NCBI RefSeq assembly: GCF_014836665.1
Contig: NZ_JACSQJ010000004.1
Coordinates: 168,328-232,327, forward strand
Origin: Luteimonas colneyensis
Lineage (GTDB): Bacteria; Pseudomonadota; Gammaproteobacteria; Xanthomonadales; Xanthomonadaceae
Direction: 5' to 3'
Length of the DNA stretch: 64,000 bases
Below, piece by piece: positions 1 through 9,723 of the stretch; position 1 is the stretch's first letter, and every line of letters starts with the position of its first letter. Position numbers and translations under genes: made by a program. The notes below the pieces were generated by a model. It worked only from the letters and a program-made list of their open reading frames with translations. It was not told where the DNA came from and ran no database searches.

Positions 1-496
1 CAGGAACGCCGCGATCTCGTCCAGCGTGCCTGCCTGGTGCACCTCGCCGTGCAGCCGGAAGCCGGCGAAGCCGATGTCGCGCCCCGCCGGCGGCGCGGGC
101 ACGCCGTGGTCGAAGCGGAACAGCTCGCGCGCATAGTGGAAAGGCCGGCTGCGGCCGGCCTCGACCACGTGCATGTCCACGCGGTCGAGGAACATGTAGC
201 CGCGATGGAAGAACTGCGCCTCGAAGCCGCGCCCCTCGCCGGCCCAGAGCGCACGCTCGGCGCGGTAGCGGTAGTCGCGGTAGCGGTCGTAGCCGAGGCC
301 GGTGAGCGCCGCCGGGAGCTCGCGCGAAGGTGGAGCCCACGGCGCCGCCGCCAGGGCCCTGGCCAGCGCAGGGACGGTGTCCGCATCGAACGCGGTCGCA
401 GCGCCGGCGGCCGTGGACGGAGTCGCCGCGCGAACAGCGGGCAGCGCCGCCGCGACCGGCAGCGACAGGCCTGCCAGCAGGAGTTCTCTTCGTTGC
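1..496 (-). CDS. opgD: Glucan biosynthesis protein, OpgD/MdoG family (5' part only)
   Basis: Periplasmic protein of osmoregulated periplasmic glucan synthesis. The gene runs off the left edge, so only about 165 N-terminal residues are seen. They read MQRRELLLAGLSLPVAAALP, a twin-arginine-type signal (RR at residues 3-4), followed by family-typical stretches: LARALAAAPW, YRAERALWAGEG, FEAQFFHRGYMF, RVDMHVV and DIGFAGFRLHG. These match the OpgD/OpgG N-terminal beta-sandwich domain. The RR motif favours OpgD (Tat-exported) over OpgG (Sec). The start chosen is TTG at 496-494, because no ATG or GTG lies in frame near the signal peptide and no clear Shine-Dalgarno is visible. The family assignment is firm; the D-versus-G subtype and exact start are less so. 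Confidence 0.8.
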
Positions 497-653
497 AAGG
501 GGGAACCCGGGGAGCGGGGAAAGCGGCGGAATATAGCGCGCAGGCCCGCGCAGTCTTCACGCAAGGCTAACGATCCCGGCGCTGCCGTGGGGGCACGACG
601 CGGGCGCGACGGCCCGCATGCGATCCTGCCCTGCCGTTCCCGCCGGGACCTTG

Positions 654-1913
654 ATGCCGACCACCACGCCCCTCGTCTGGGAAGCCACGATCGCGCTGAT
701 CGTCGGCCTGCTCGCCTTCGACTACTTCTTCCACGTCCGCAAGGCGCACGCCCCCGGCCTGCGCGAGGCCGCGGTCTGGTCGGCGCTGTACGTCGGCATC
801 GCGCTGCTGTTCGGCGTGGCGGTCTGGACCTGGGGCGGCGCCGACATGGGCGCGGAGTACTTCTCGGGCTACATCACCGAAAAGGCGCTGTCGATCGACA
901 ACGTCTTCGTGTTCCTGGTGATCATGTCGAGCTTCAGGGTGCCTCGCGAGGACCAGCAAAAGGTGCTGCTGTTCGGCATCACCTTCGCGCTCATCGCGCG
1001 CACGGTGTTCATCCTGCTGGGCGCGGCGCTGATCGAGCGCTTTTCCTGGGTGTTCTACCTGTTCGGCCTGGCGCTGCTGGTGACCGCGGGCAACCTGCTG
1101 GCGCCGGACGGCCACGACGGCGACAGGCCCAACGTCGTGGTGCGCCTGGTGCGCCGCGTGTTCCATGCCAGCCCGCACTACGACGGCGACAGGCTGTTCA
1201 CCACCTGGCAGGGCAAGCGCGCGCTCACGCCGATGCTGCTGGTGATGCTGGCGATCGGCGGCACCGACATCCTGTTCGCCTTCGATTCGATCCCGGCGAT
1301 CTTCGGCCTGACCCAGAACGTGTTCATCGTGTTCACCGCCACGGCGTTCTCGCTGCTGGGCCTGCGCCAGCTGTACTTCCTGGTCGGCGGCCTGCTGGAG
1401 CGCCTGGTCTACCTGTCGATCGGCCTGGCGGCGGTGCTCGGGTTCATCGGCATCAAGCTGGTGCTGCACGCACTGCACGAGAACAACCTGCCCTTCATCA
1501 ACGACGGCGAGCCGGTGCCGGTGATCGAGATCAGCACCTGGACCTCGCTGGTGGTGATCGTGGCTATCCTGCTGGTGACGGTGGTGGCCTCGCTGACGAG
1601 CCCGAAGGGCAAGGCGAAAGTGGCGGTGTCGGCGCTGCGCGCGAAGGTGGCCGACTACCTGTCGCTGCCGGCGGACGCCGCGCCGGCGGTGCGGCGGGCG
1701 GTGTTCGCCGACCTGCGCGGCGCGCAGGCGCGGGTGGACGCGCTGGAGCCGCGCTTCAAGGCGATGGTGAAGCGGCCGGACGTGCTGCAGCACGACCTGC
1801 GATGCGCGCACGAGGCGCACGCCGAAGCCACCGCCACGCCACCGCAGCCCAGCGACCTCGGCCTGCCGCCGCCCGCGGACGACGGCGACGACCGCCACGC
1901 TCCCACAGCCTGA
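654..1913 (+). CDS. TerC/Alx-family integral membrane protein
   Basis: Multi-pass inner-membrane protein of the TerC/Alx family (metal-ion handling, manganese export in E. coli Alx). The family signature is clear: an N-terminal TPLVW segment as in Alx, EKALSIDNVFVFLVI (conserved acidic and Asn residues in a helix) and GGTDILFAFDSIPAIFG. About eight or nine hydrophobic segments cover residues 5-310. The C-terminal ~110 residues (after LTSPKGKAKV) are soluble, helical and Ala-rich, longer than in typical Alx. ATG at 654 is preferred over ATG at 618 because it aligns with the family N-terminus and has a weak GGGA 8 nt upstream. The gene stands alone and converges on the efflux operon. A yybP-type riboswitch upstream could not be recognised. 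Confidence 0.85.
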   Translation: MPTTTPLVWEATIALIVGLLAFDYFFHVRKAHAPGLREAAVWSALYVGIALLFGVAVWTWGGADMGAEYFSGYITEKALSIDNVFVFLVIMSSFRVPREDQQKVLLFGITFALIARTVFILLGAALIERFSWVFYLFGLALLVTAGNLLAPDGHDGDRPNVVVRLVRRVFHASPHYDGDRLFTTWQGKRALTPMLLVMLAIGGTDILFAFDSIPAIFGLTQNVFIVFTATAFSLLGLRQLYFLVGGLLERLVYLSIGLAAVLGFIGIKLVLHALHENNLPFINDGEPVPVIEISTWTSLVVIVAILLVTVVASLTSPKGKAKVAVSALRAKVADYLSLPADAAPAVRRAVFADLRGAQARVDALEPRFKAMVKRPDVLQHDLRCAHEAHAEATATPPQPSDLGLPPPADDGDDRHAPTA

Positions 1914-1941
1914 CGCCGCTGCAATCGCCGGCGCCAGCACC

Positions 1942-2017
1942 GTAGGAGCAGCTATGGCTGCGACCACGACGCCAGGCGTTCCGACCACGAAGCGGTCGCA
2001 GCTGTAGCTGCTCCTAC
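1942..2017. repeat. GTAG-type palindromic repeat (REP/bidirectional terminator-like)
   Basis: Two 24-nt arms (1942-1965 beginning GTAGGAGCAGC, and 1994-2017 ending GCTGCTCCTAC) are inverted copies matching at 22 of 24 positions, with a 28-nt loop. The element sits between convergent genes and its right arm covers the stop codon (2014-2016) of the outer-membrane factor gene. Repeats starting GTAGGAGC are known to be dispersed through Xanthomonadaceae and Pseudomonas genomes as REP-like elements. A role in transcript termination or mRNA 3' protection is inferred from position. No second copy was noticed in this window. Confidence 0.8.
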
Positions 2018-3465
2018 AGTTCCGGGCCGGGGGACTGCGGCGCGGCGCTCTCCTCCAGCCAGCCGCCGCCCAGCACGCGGTACAGCGTGACCCGGTTGGC
2101 CTGCTCGGCCAGGCGCGTGGCGACCAGCGCCTGCTGCGCGCTGTAGAGCATGCGCTGCGCATCCAGCTGCACCAGATGGCTGTCGACGCCGGCCTCGTAG
2201 CGCGCCGTGGCCAGGGACTCGGCCCGGGTGGCGGCATCGACCAGCTCCTGCTGCGCGGCCACCTGCTTCGCCAGCGACTCCGACTGCACCAGGGCGTCGG
2301 CGACCTCGCGGAAGCCGGACTGGATCGCCTGCTCGTACTGCGCCAGCGCGATGTCGCGGTCGGCGGTGGCCATGCCCAGGCCCGCGCGCAGGCGCCCACC
2401 CTGGAAGATCGGCAGGTTGATGCGCGGGATGAAGCTCCAGACCCTGGTGCCGCTGTCGAACAGGCCGGAAAGATCGTCGCTGGCCGAGCCGAGGCTGCCG
2501 GTCAGGCTGATCGAGGGGAAGAACGCCGCGCGCGCCGCGCCGATGTTGGCACTGGCCGCCAGCAGCCGGTGCTCGGCGGCGATCACGTCCGGCCGCCTCA
2601 GCAGCACCCCGGAATCCAGGCCGGCCGGCACCGCGGCGATGCCGGTGACCGGCGCGACGCTGGCGTCCGCGGTCGGCAGCAGCGAGGCGTCGAGTGGCGT
2701 ACCCGCCAGCAGGTCGAGCGCGTTGCGGTCGCGCGCGACCTGGCCCTTGAGCCGCTCGACGTCGGTGCGCGCGGTGGCGACCTGGGTGCGCACCTGCTCG
2801 ACCTCGAGCGCGGAGGTCGCGCCCAGCTCGTAGCGCCTGCCGGTCAGCTCCAGCGTCTCTTCGTAGGTGCCCAGCGCCTGCTGAGACAGCCGCAGCTGCT
2901 CCTGGTCGGCGGCCAGCGTCAGCCAGGCGTTGGCGACCTCGGCCACCAGCGACAGCTGCGCCGAACGCTGCGCCTCCTCCGTCGCCAGGTACTGCTGCAG
3001 CGCCGCCTCGCCGAGGTTGCGCACGCGGCCGAACAGGTCGAGTTCGAACGCGGCCAGGCCGACGCCGGCGGTGTAGGTCTCGCTGACCGGGATGTCGCCG
3101 CCCACGCGCTCCATCTCCACCGACGCGCCCAGCGAAGGCAGCCGGTCGGCGCGCTGGATGCGGTACTGCGCCCGCGCGCGCTCGACGTTGAGGATGGCCA
3201 CGCGCAGGTCGCGGTTGTTGTGCAGCGCCAGCGCGACCACCTGCTCCAGCCGCGGGTCGGCGAAGAAGTCGCGCCAGCCGATGTCGGCCACCGGAAGGGC
3301 GCCGTTGTCGGCACTCGCCGCGCCCGCGACGGGCGTCACCTCGGGCATCGGCCAGGTGGCGGGGATCCCGGCCTGCGCTTCGGGCGTGGCCGGCACCAGG
3401 GTGGCGCAGCCGCTGGCGGCGAGGACCGCCGCCAGGGCCAGCGCGAGGCGTGCGTGCTTATTCAT
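2014..3465 (-). CDS. RND efflux outer-membrane factor lipoprotein (NodT/OprM family)
   Basis: Outer-membrane channel of a tripartite RND pump. [20 protein letters not shown] is a lipoprotein signal with lipobox LAASGC (Cys at about residue 19). It is followed by the two repeated OEP domains: [64 protein letters not shown], and a C-terminal [18 protein letters not shown]. The length of 483 residues is normal for the family. The start codon overlaps the permease stop by 8 nt (ATGAATAA), so it is the last gene of the adaptor-permease-OMF operon and is probably translationally coupled. Xanthomonad relatives are SmeC/SmeF-like; the substrate cannot be deduced. Confidence 0.92.
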   Translation of the reverse strand: MNKHARLALALAAVLAASGCATLVPATPEAQAGIPATWPMPEVTPVAGAASADNGALPVADIGWRDFFADPRLEQVVALALHNNRDLRVAILNVERARAQYRIQRADRLPSLGASVEMERVGGDIPVSETYTAGVGLAAFELDLFGRVRNLGEAALQQYLATEEAQRSAQLSLVAEVANAWLTLAADQEQLRLSQQALGTYEETLELTGRRYELGATSALEVEQVRTQVATARTDVERLKGQVARDRNALDLLAGTPLDASLLPTADASVAPVTGIAAVPAGLDSGVLLRRPDVIAAEHRLLAASANIGAARAAFFPSISLTGSLGSASDDLSGLFDSGTRVWSFIPRINLPIFQGGRLRAGLGMATADRDIALAQYEQAIQSGFREVADALVQSESLAKQVAAQQELVDAATRAESLATARYEAGVDSHLVQLDAQRMLYSAQQALVATRLAEQANRVTLYRVLGGGWLEESAAPQSPGPEL

Positions 3466-6400
3466 GCTCGATGGCTCCCTTGTTCGCGGACGGTTCGCCC
3501 GCCCCGGCCTTGGCCTTCCCACCGAGGAGCTTCTGGATCACCACGAAGAACAGCGGGATGAAGAACACGCCCAGCAGCGTGCCCACCACCATGCCGCCGA
3601 CCACGCCGGTACCGATCGCGCGCTGCGCGCCGGAACCTGCACCGCTGGCCAGCGCCAGCGGCAGCACGCCCAGGCCGAAGGCCAGCGAGGTCATGATGAT
3701 CGGGCGCAGACGGTCGCGGACGGCCTGCATGGTGGCTTCGATCAGCTCCATGCCGCTTTCCAGATTGGCCTTGGCGAACTCCACGATCAGGATCGCGTTC
3801 TTGCTGGTCAGGCCCACCGTGGTGAGCATGGCGACCTGGAAGTAGACGTCGCGGTCCATGCCCATCAGGGTGTTGGCCAGCACGGCGCCGAGGATGCCCA
3901 GCGGCGCGACCAGCAGCACTGCGGTCGGCACCGTCCAGCTTTCGTACAGCGCCGCCAGGCACAGGAAGATGATCAGCAGCGACAGCGTGTACAGCAGCGG
4001 CGTCTGCGAACCGGACTCGCGCTCCTGGTAGGAGACGGCCGTCCATTCGATGCCGAAGCCCGGCGGCAGCTGTTCGGCCAGGCGCTCGATCTCGTCCATG
4101 GCCTCGCCGGACGACACCCCCGGCGCCGCCTCGCCCTGGATCTCCACCGACGGCGTGCCGTCGTAGCGCTCCAGGCGCGGCGAGCCATAGTCCCAGTGCG
4201 AGCTGCCGAAGGCGCTGAACGGCACCATCTCGCCGGCGCTGTTCTTCACCGACCACAGGTTGAAATCCTCCGGGGTCATGCGGAACGGCGCGTCGGCCTG
4301 GATGTAGACGCGCTTGACGCGCCCGCGGTCGATGAAGTCGTCGATGTACTGGCCGCCCCAGGCCGCCGCGAGCGTGGCATTGATCATGTCCTGCGACAGA
4401 CCGAGCGCGCCCGCCCTGGCCACGTCCACGTCGATGCGCAGCTGCGGCGTGTCCTCCTGGCCATTGGGGCGCACGTTGGCGAGCATGGGGCTTTCCCCGG
4501 CCATGCCGAGCAGCTGGTTGCGTGCCGCGATCAGGGCGTCATGGCCCTGGCCACCGTTGTCCTGGAGATAGAACGAGTAGCCGCTGGCGATGCCGAGTTC
4601 GGGCATGGCCGGGGGCGCGAACACGAAGATGAAGGCGTCCTTGATCTGGCTCATCGCGCCCATGCCGCGGCCGGCCACCGCTTCCGCGCTCAGCTCCGGA
4701 TCGGTACGTTCGCTCCAGTCCTTGAGCTTGATGAAGGCGATGCCGGTGTTCTGGCCCATGCCCGCGAAGCTGAAGCCCTGCACCGCGAACACCGACTCGA
4801 CCGCGTCCTTCTCGTTCTCGAGGAAATGCTTCTCCAGCGCCGCGATCGACTCCAGCGTGCGCTCCTGGGTGGCGCCGACCGGCGTCTGGATCATGGCCAT
4901 CAGCACGCCCTGGTCCTCGTTGGGCAGGAAGGCGCTGGGCAGGCGGGCGAACAGCAGGCCCATGACCAGCGCCAGCGCCGCGAACACGGCCATGAAGCGC
5001 CACGGGCGGCCGAGGATGCCGCGCACGCCGCGCTGGTACTTGCCGCTGGTCTTCTCGAAGCCGCGGTTGAACCAGCCGAAGAAGCGCGCGAAGCGCCCGC
5101 TGCCGCTGTCGTGGTGCTCGCCCTTCTTCAGCGGCTTGAGCATGGTCGCGCACAGTGCCGGGGTCAGCACGATGGCGACCAGCACCGACAGCGCCATCGC
5201 CGAAACGATCGTCACGGTGAACTGCCGGTAGATCACGCCGGTCGAGCCGGACATGAAGGCCATCGGCACGAACACCGCCGACAGCACCACGCCGATGCCG
5301 ACCAGGGCGCCGGTGATCTGGTCCATCGACTTGCGCGTGGCCTCGAGCGGCGACAGCCCCTCCTCGCTCATGATGCGCTCGACGTTCTCCACCACCACGA
5401 TGGCGTCGTCGACCAGCAGGCCGATCGCCAGCACCATCGCGAACATGGTCAGCATGTTCACCGAGAAGCCGAGGGCTGCGAGCACGCCGAAGGTGCCCAG
5501 CAGCACCACCGGCACCGCGATCGTCGGGATCAGGGTGGCGCGGAAGTTCTGCAGGAACAGGTACATCACCAGGAACACCAGCACGATGGCCTCGAGCAGG
5601 GTCTTGACCACGCCCTTGATCGACACCTGCACGAAGGGCGTGGTGTCGAACGGCACGACCACCTTGATGCCCGGCGGGAAGTACGGCTCGAGCTCGGCCA
5701 GTGCCTGCTTCACGCCCTCGGCGGTATCGAGCGCGTTGGCGCCGGTGGACAGGGAGATCGCGACGCCGGTGGCCTGCCGGCCGTTGTAGCGGGAGTCGAA
5801 CTCGTAGCTCTCGGTGCCCATGTCGACGCGCGCGATGCCGCCCAGGCGCAGCGCCGAGCCATCCGGATTGCTGCGCACGATGATGTCGCGGAACTGCTCC
5901 GGCGTCTGCAGCCGGTCCTGCGCGTTGATGGTGGCGTTGATCTGCTGGCCGTCGATGGCCGGCGCACCGCCGAGCGAGCCGATGGCGACCTGGGCATTCT
6001 GCGCCTGGATCGCGGCGGTGACCTCGGGGATCGACAGCTGGTAGGTGTGCAGCTTGTTCGGGTCCAGCCAGATGCGCATGGCGTACTTGCCACCGAACAC
6101 CTGGATGGTGCCGACGCCCGGAACGCGACTGAGCGGGTCGACGATGTTGGCACCGACGTAGTCGGCGATGTCGGTCTTGTCCATGCTGCCGTCTTCGGAC
6201 ACGAAGCCGATCACCTGCAGGAAGCTCGACGTCGACTTGCTCACGTTCACGCCCTGCCGCTGGACCTCCTGCGGCAGCAGCGGCATCGCCAGCTGCAGCT
6301 TGTTCTGCACCTGCACCTGGGCGATGTCGGGGTCGGTGCCGGTCTCGAAGGTCACGGTGATGCTCGCCATGCCGTTGGAGGACGACTGCGAGGAGAAGTA

Positions 6401-6628
6401 CATCAGGCCGTCGAGGCCCTTCATGTTCTGCTCGATGATCTGGGTCACCGAGTCCTCGACCACCTTGGCCGACGCACCGGGATAGGTGGCGCTGATCTCG
6501 ATGCTGGGCGGTGCCACGGTGGGATACATCGAGACCGGCAGGCTGGTGATCGACAGCGCGCCGGCGAGCATGATGATGATCGCGATGACCCACGCGAAGA
6601 TGGGCCGGTCAATGAAGAAACGTGCCAT
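3458..6628 (-). CDS. RND multidrug efflux permease, HAE1 family (AcrB/MexB-like)
   Basis: Proton-driven inner-membrane pump subunit of 1056 residues, the usual AcrB size. [21 protein letters not shown] is the conserved first TM. The sequence shows two repeats of one TM plus a large porter domain plus further TMs. The proton-relay Asp pair lies in [15 protein letters not shown] (TM4). [18 protein letters not shown] and the hairpin region [15 protein letters not shown] are typical of HAE1. It lies 11 nt after the adaptor gene and overlaps the outer-membrane factor gene. Close family members (AcrB, MexB, SmeE, TtgB) export hydrophobic and amphiphilic drugs, solvents and dyes. Substrate range here is inferred from family only. 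Confidence 0.95.
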   Translation of the reverse strand: MARFFIDRPIFAWVIAIIIMLAGALSITSLPVSMYPTVAPPSIEISATYPGASAKVVEDSVTQIIEQNMKGLDGLMYFSSQSSSNGMASITVTFETGTDPDIAQVQVQNKLQLAMPLLPQEVQRQGVNVSKSTSSFLQVIGFVSEDGSMDKTDIADYVGANIVDPLSRVPGVGTIQVFGGKYAMRIWLDPNKLHTYQLSIPEVTAAIQAQNAQVAIGSLGGAPAIDGQQINATINAQDRLQTPEQFRDIIVRSNPDGSALRLGGIARVDMGTESYEFDSRYNGRQATGVAISLSTGANALDTAEGVKQALAELEPYFPPGIKVVVPFDTTPFVQVSIKGVVKTLLEAIVLVFLVMYLFLQNFRATLIPTIAVPVVLLGTFGVLAALGFSVNMLTMFAMVLAIGLLVDDAIVVVENVERIMSEEGLSPLEATRKSMDQITGALVGIGVVLSAVFVPMAFMSGSTGVIYRQFTVTIVSAMALSVLVAIVLTPALCATMLKPLKKGEHHDSGSGRFARFFGWFNRGFEKTSGKYQRGVRGILGRPWRFMAVFAALALVMGLLFARLPSAFLPNEDQGVLMAMIQTPVGATQERTLESIAALEKHFLENEKDAVESVFAVQGFSFAGMGQNTGIAFIKLKDWSERTDPELSAEAVAGRGMGAMSQIKDAFIFVFAPPAMPELGIASGYSFYLQDNGGQGHDALIAARNQLLGMAGESPMLANVRPNGQEDTPQLRIDVDVARAGALGLSQDMINATLAAAWGGQYIDDFIDRGRVKRVYIQADAPFRMTPEDFNLWSVKNSAGEMVPFSAFGSSHWDYGSPRLERYDGTPSVEIQGEAAPGVSSGEAMDEIERLAEQLPPGFGIEWTAVSYQERESGSQTPLLYTLSLLIIFLCLAALYESWTVPTAVLLVAPLGILGAVLANTLMGMDRDVYFQVAMLTTVGLTSKNAILIVEFAKANLESGMELIEATMQAVRDRLRPIIMTSLAFGLGVLPLALASGAGSGAQRAIGTGVVGGMVVGTLLGVFFIPLFFVVIQKLLGGKAKAGAGEPSANKGAIEHE

Positions 6629-6639
6629 GGGGGTCTCCG

Positions 6640-7932
6640 TTACTCCTGCGCGGCCGGAGCGGGCGCGGTGGCGGCGTCGGCCGCGTCATTGACGGCGGGG
6701 TCCGCCGCATCGGCTGCATCCGCTGCATCCGCTGCGTTGTCCGCGGAAGCAGCGCTCGCAGCGGCCCCCGGGCTGGCGCCCGCGGCGGCCGGCAGGCGCG
6801 GCGCCGGCGCCTCTGCGGTCACCTCCACCGCCGCGCCCGGCGCGATCTTCTGCAGGCCCTCGACCACCACGCGGTCGCCCGCGGCCAGTCCGGACTCGAC
6901 CAGCCACTGGTCGCCGATGGTCTGGCTGACCACCACCGGGCGCTGCTCGACCACGCCCTCGGCGTTGACCACCATGGCCGAGGTGTTGCCCTTGGGATCA
7001 CGGGCCACGCCCTGCTGCGGTACCAGCAGCGCGTCCTGGCGCACGCCGGCGCCGAGCTTCGCGCGCACGTACATGCCGGGCATCAGCACGTGGTCGGGAT
7101 TGGGCACCTCGACGCGCAGCGAGAAGCTGCCGGTGCTGGGATCCACGGCCACTTCGGAGAACTTGAGGCTGCCGGGATGGGTGAAGGCGCTGCCGTCCTC
7201 CATCAGGATCGTCACCGGCATGCCCTCGGTGCTCTCCAGGCGGCCGTCGGCGAACGCGCGCCGCAGGTCCAGCAGCTCGGTGCTGGACTGGGTCAGGTCG
7301 ACGTGGATCGGATCCAGCTGCTGCACGGTGGCCAGCGCGGCGCCCTGGTTGGCGGTGACCAGCGCGCCCTGGGTGACGCTGGACTTGCCGATACGGCCGC
7401 TGATCGGCGAGGTGATGCGGGCGTAGCCCAGGGTCACGTTGGCGGCGTCGAGCGCGGCGCGCGCGGCGGCGACGTCGGCCTCGGCCTGGCCCAGCGCGGC
7501 GGTGGCGTTGTCGTGGTCCTGCTTGCTGACAGCGTTGACCTCGACCAGGTCGGCGGTGCGCTTCGCGGTCAGGCGCGCGGCCACCAGCGTGGCTTCCGCG
7601 CGCTTGAGCTGGGCGCGGGCGCTGTTGGCGGCGGCGCGGTAGCTGGCGTCGTCGATCTGGTACAGCGGCTCGCCGGCCTTGACCATGCCGCCCTCGGTGA
7701 ACAGCCGCCTGGACACGATGCCGCTGACCTGCGGCCGGACCTCGGCCACCAGCCAGGCATTGGTGCGGCCCGGCAGTTCGCGGGTGATGGTCACCGGGCG
7801 GGTCTGAAGGGTGGCGACGGTGACGGTGGGCTTCGGGGGCTCCCCGCCCTGCTCGCCGCCGCCGCAGGCCGCGAGTACCGCTGCGGCGAGGAGAGCGAAC
7901 ATCGGGCGGGCACGGCGGAGGGTCGTGGTCAT
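6640..7932 (-). CDS. RND efflux periplasmic adaptor (AcrA/MexA family, HlyD-like)
   Basis: Membrane-fusion subunit linking the RND permease to the outer-membrane channel. [26 protein letters not shown] is a lipoprotein signal with lipobox LAAC. Then come [20 protein letters not shown] (lipoyl half), a coiled-coil hairpin ([21 protein letters not shown]) and [15 protein letters not shown] (second lipoyl half). The beta-barrel and membrane-proximal domains follow. The C-terminus ends in a low-complexity Ala/Asp tail, (AAD)n, encoded by near-perfect GCATCC/GCTGCA repeats around 6700-6745. ATG at 7932 is chosen because the lipoprotein signal begins there; the leader is pyrimidine-rich and shows no good Shine-Dalgarno. 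First gene of the operon, divergent from the TetR regulator. Confidence 0.92.
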   Translation of the reverse strand: MTTTLRRARPMFALLAAAVLAACGGGEQGGEPPKPTVTVATLQTRPVTITRELPGRTNAWLVAEVRPQVSGIVSRRLFTEGGMVKAGEPLYQIDDASYRAAANSARAQLKRAEATLVAARLTAKRTADLVEVNAVSKQDHDNATAALGQAEADVAAARAALDAANVTLGYARITSPISGRIGKSSVTQGALVTANQGAALATVQQLDPIHVDLTQSSTELLDLRRAFADGRLESTEGMPVTILMEDGSAFTHPGSLKFSEVAVDPSTGSFSLRVEVPNPDHVLMPGMYVRAKLGAGVRQDALLVPQQGVARDPKGNTSAMVVNAEGVVEQRPVVVSQTIGDQWLVESGLAAGDRVVVEGLQKIAPGAAVEVTAEAPAPRLPAAAGASPGAAASAASADNAADAADAADAADPAVNDAADAATAPAPAAQE

Positions 7933-8033
7933 GGGGGGAGGCCTTGTGGGGATTCGAAAACGGCACGCCCAGCGACCGGAACTCCGCGCAGGCGGCGTTG
8001 GTGCTGGGCGTTTCAGGTAAGACGATGTAATAT

Positions 8034-8051
8034 ACATACATGAATGTATGT
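8034..8051. promoter_or_regulatory. AcrR/TtgR-type operator palindrome
   Basis: ACATACAT (8034-8041), GA, ATGTATGT (8044-8051): perfect 8-bp inverted arms in the 160-nt gap between the divergent adaptor and TetR genes. It closely resembles the known AcrR operator core (ACATACAT/ATGTATGT halves). On the minus strand it sits immediately upstream of TATATT, a candidate -10 of the efflux operon. On the plus strand TAATAT (8028-8033) abuts it. The local regulator is therefore expected to repress both directions. Confidence 0.8.
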
Positions 8052-8092
8052 CAGTCAACGCGCGTACAGTGTTGTCGGGTCAGGAGGCGTTA

Positions 8093-8737
8093 ATGGCACG
8101 CAGGACCAAGGAAGACGCACAGGCCACGCGCGAGGGCATCCTCGACGCGGCCGAGGAGTGTTTCCGCGAGAAGGGGCTGTCCGGCACCAGCCTGGAGGCC
8201 ATCGCGGCGCGCGCCGGCGTGACCCGCGGGGCGGTCTACTGGCACTTCAAGAACAAGGCCGAAGTGCTGGAGGCGATGATCAACCGCGTCAGCCTGCCGT
8301 TCTTCCACGGCCTGGACCGCGTCTCGCGCCCGGACGGCAGGACGCCGCTGCTCGACCTGCGCGAAACGATGCGGCAGGCGTTCGCCGACCTGGTGCACAC
8401 GCCGCGGGTCCGCGCCACGCTCGAGGTGCTGGAGTTGCGCTGCGAGATCCCGGCGTCCGACGACACCCTGGCCACGCTGCGCAAGACCGGCATGCACCAG
8501 ACCCTGTCGCGCATCAAGGCCGCCTTCCGCCGCGCCGAGGCCCTGGGCCAGCTGCGCGAAGACATGAGCGCGGAGAGCTGCGCGCGCACCCTGCACTTCA
8601 TCATCGGCGGCGCCCTGCGCATGCATCTGGTGGATCCGGAGGAGATCGACCTGGAACGCGACGGCCTGGCCGCGGTCGAACTCGCCCTGCGCGGCAGCGC
8701 GCGGGATCCCTCGCAGTTCGACGCCGCTCACCGGTAG
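8093..8737 (+). CDS. TetR-family repressor of the RND operon (AcrR/TtgR-like)
   Basis: 214-residue transcription regulator. The N-terminal TetR helix-turn-helix is evident: TREGILDAAEECFREKGLSG, then LEAIAARAGVTRGAVYWHF, which matches the AcrR/TtgR/SmeT recognition helix region, then KNKAEVLEAM. The C-terminal part (about residues 80-205) is the helical ligand-binding domain of the TetR_C AcrR type. ATG at 8093 is preceded by AGGAGG at 8082-8087; the ATG at 8048 lies inside the operator and is rejected. Divergent from the pump genes and directly next to an AcrR-like palindrome, so it is inferred to be the local, drug-released repressor that also represses itself. Confidence 0.92.
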   Translation: MARRTKEDAQATREGILDAAEECFREKGLSGTSLEAIAARAGVTRGAVYWHFKNKAEVLEAMINRVSLPFFHGLDRVSRPDGRTPLLDLRETMRQAFADLVHTPRVRATLEVLELRCEIPASDDTLATLRKTGMHQTLSRIKAAFRRAEALGQLREDMSAESCARTLHFIIGGALRMHLVDPEEIDLERDGLAAVELALRGSARDPSQFDAAHR

Positions 8738-8742
8738 GCACG

Positions 8743-8774
8743 AAAAGGCCGCCGCACCTCGCGATGCGGCGGCC
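8743..8774 (-). terminator. Rho-independent terminator after the first yceI gene
   Basis: GGCCGCCGCA (8747-8756) and TGCGGCGGCC (8765-8774) form a perfect 10-bp stem with an 8-nt loop. Reading the minus strand it is followed by TTTT (8746-8743). It therefore terminates the minus-strand yceI gene and may also stop the plus-strand tetR transcript. Confidence 0.8.
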
Positions 8775-8822
8775 CTGGCGATGCTGACGTGGGAAGGGCG
8801 CGCTTGCGTCCTGCGCGAACCC

Positions 8823-9419
8823 TTACTCGCCCTGCTTCGGCACCGAAGCCTCGGTCGTGATGCGCAGTTCCACCTCGTCGCTGACGTTCGGGGCGTACAT
8901 GCCCAGGCCGAAGTCGGTGCGCTTGATGGTGGCCACGGCGTCGAAGCCGGCCGCCGGCTGCTGGGTCATCGGATTGGTGCCGACCTTGTTGATGGTGGCA
9001 TCCAGCACGACGGGCTTCGTGATGTCCTTGATGGTCAGGTCGCCGGTGATCTTCAGCTTGCCCTCGCCGGCGGCTTCCACCGCGGTGCTCCTGAAGGTGG
9101 CCTGCGGGAACTTCTCCGCGTCGAAGAAATCGGCGCTGCGCAGGTGCTCGTCGAAGGCCTTGACGTGCGAGGACAGGCCGGCCAGCGGCATCACGACCTC
9201 GACCTTCGAGGCGGCGACGTTGTCCGGGTCATAGGTGATCGTGCCTTCGACCTGGCCGAAGTGCGCGATCGGGTTGGAGAAGCCGAAGTGGCTCCACTGG
9301 GCCACGACGTCGGTATGCGCCGGGTCCATGGTGTAGGTGACGGGCGCGGCGAAGGCATAGGCCGAGGCGGCGAGGAGAGTGGCGGCGAGGACGCCGCGGG
9401 ACAGGCGGTTGATGGTCAT
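8823..9419 (-). CDS. YceI-family periplasmic lipocalin-like protein
   Basis: Secreted YceI-domain protein of 198 residues, predicted to bind an isoprenoid-like lipid in a beta-barrel. The signal peptide is MTINRLSRGVLAATLLAASAYAFA, with the mature protein starting APVTYTMDPAHTDV. The DPAHT...SHFGFSNP start of the fold, the FDEHLRSADFFDAEKFPQATF strand pair and the closing KRTDFGLG are family hallmarks. It is transcribed away from a pirin-cytochrome b561-yceI string across a 304-nt AT-rich regulatory gap. YceI and b561 genes occur together in many Proteobacteria. The exact ligand is unknown. Confidence 0.93.
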   Translation of the reverse strand: MTINRLSRGVLAATLLAASAYAFAAPVTYTMDPAHTDVVAQWSHFGFSNPIAHFGQVEGTITYDPDNVAASKVEVVMPLAGLSSHVKAFDEHLRSADFFDAEKFPQATFRSTAVEAAGEGKLKITGDLTIKDITKPVVLDATINKVGTNPMTQQPAAGFDAVATIKRTDFGLGMYAPNVSDEVELRITTEASVPKQGE

Positions 9420-9723
9420 GTCGGTGTTCCGGAATGTGCGATGGCGGGTGGATGCGATGGGCCGGCGGAGGCGACGCCGCCGACCGGTGACGCACAGCAT
9501 ATCGTTCTGAATTTGAGTTTCAGCACTTCAAATTGGAACAAATGATCACAATCACAGAACAATGATGGATTCAAGGCGTGCATGGCACTATGGCTGGACA
9601 CCTGGCGCCATTGTTTCATCAATGAAACAATAAGGCATTCTCTGAGCGGTTTATCGCCGAATATAACACGATCAAACTGGGCTCCAACGCGGCACCGCCG
9701 CCCGGAACCAGGAGCAAGCCACC
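9420..9723. promoter_or_regulatory. AT-rich divergent control region, yceI | pirin
   Basis: A 304-nt gene-free stretch that is clearly richer in A/T than its surroundings between about 9500 and 9680. It contains an inverted repeat AATTTGA/TCAAATT (9510-9516, 9528-9534), the 22-bp palindrome listed separately at 9610-9631, and a TATAAC -10-like box at 9662-9667. The box lies about 57 nt before the pirin ATG. No ORF was recognised. It is inferred to carry promoters in both directions. Confidence 0.6.
9610..9631. promoter_or_regulatory. 22-bp palindromic operator candidate upstream of pirin
   Basis: ATTGTTTCAT (9610-9619), CA, ATGAAACAAT (9622-9631): perfect 10-bp inverted arms. It lies some 30 nt upstream of the TATAAC -10-like box, a position typical of LysR-type activator sites, which also favour interrupted T...A palindromes. 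No LysR gene is adjacent, so the regulator is unknown. A related site lies upstream of rpoH (55285-55306). Confidence 0.6.

Noticed and set aside
540..653. yybP-ykoY (manganese) riboswitch before the TerC/Alx-type gene
   Set aside because: The characteristic paired loops could not be recognised by eye in this 114-nt stretch; no claim made.
3092..7426. Plus-strand 1444-residue open frame over the RND genes
   Set aside because: Composition (His/Arg/Gln-rich, no domains) is typical of an antisense frame in GC-rich DNA; the minus-strand RND genes have full motifs.
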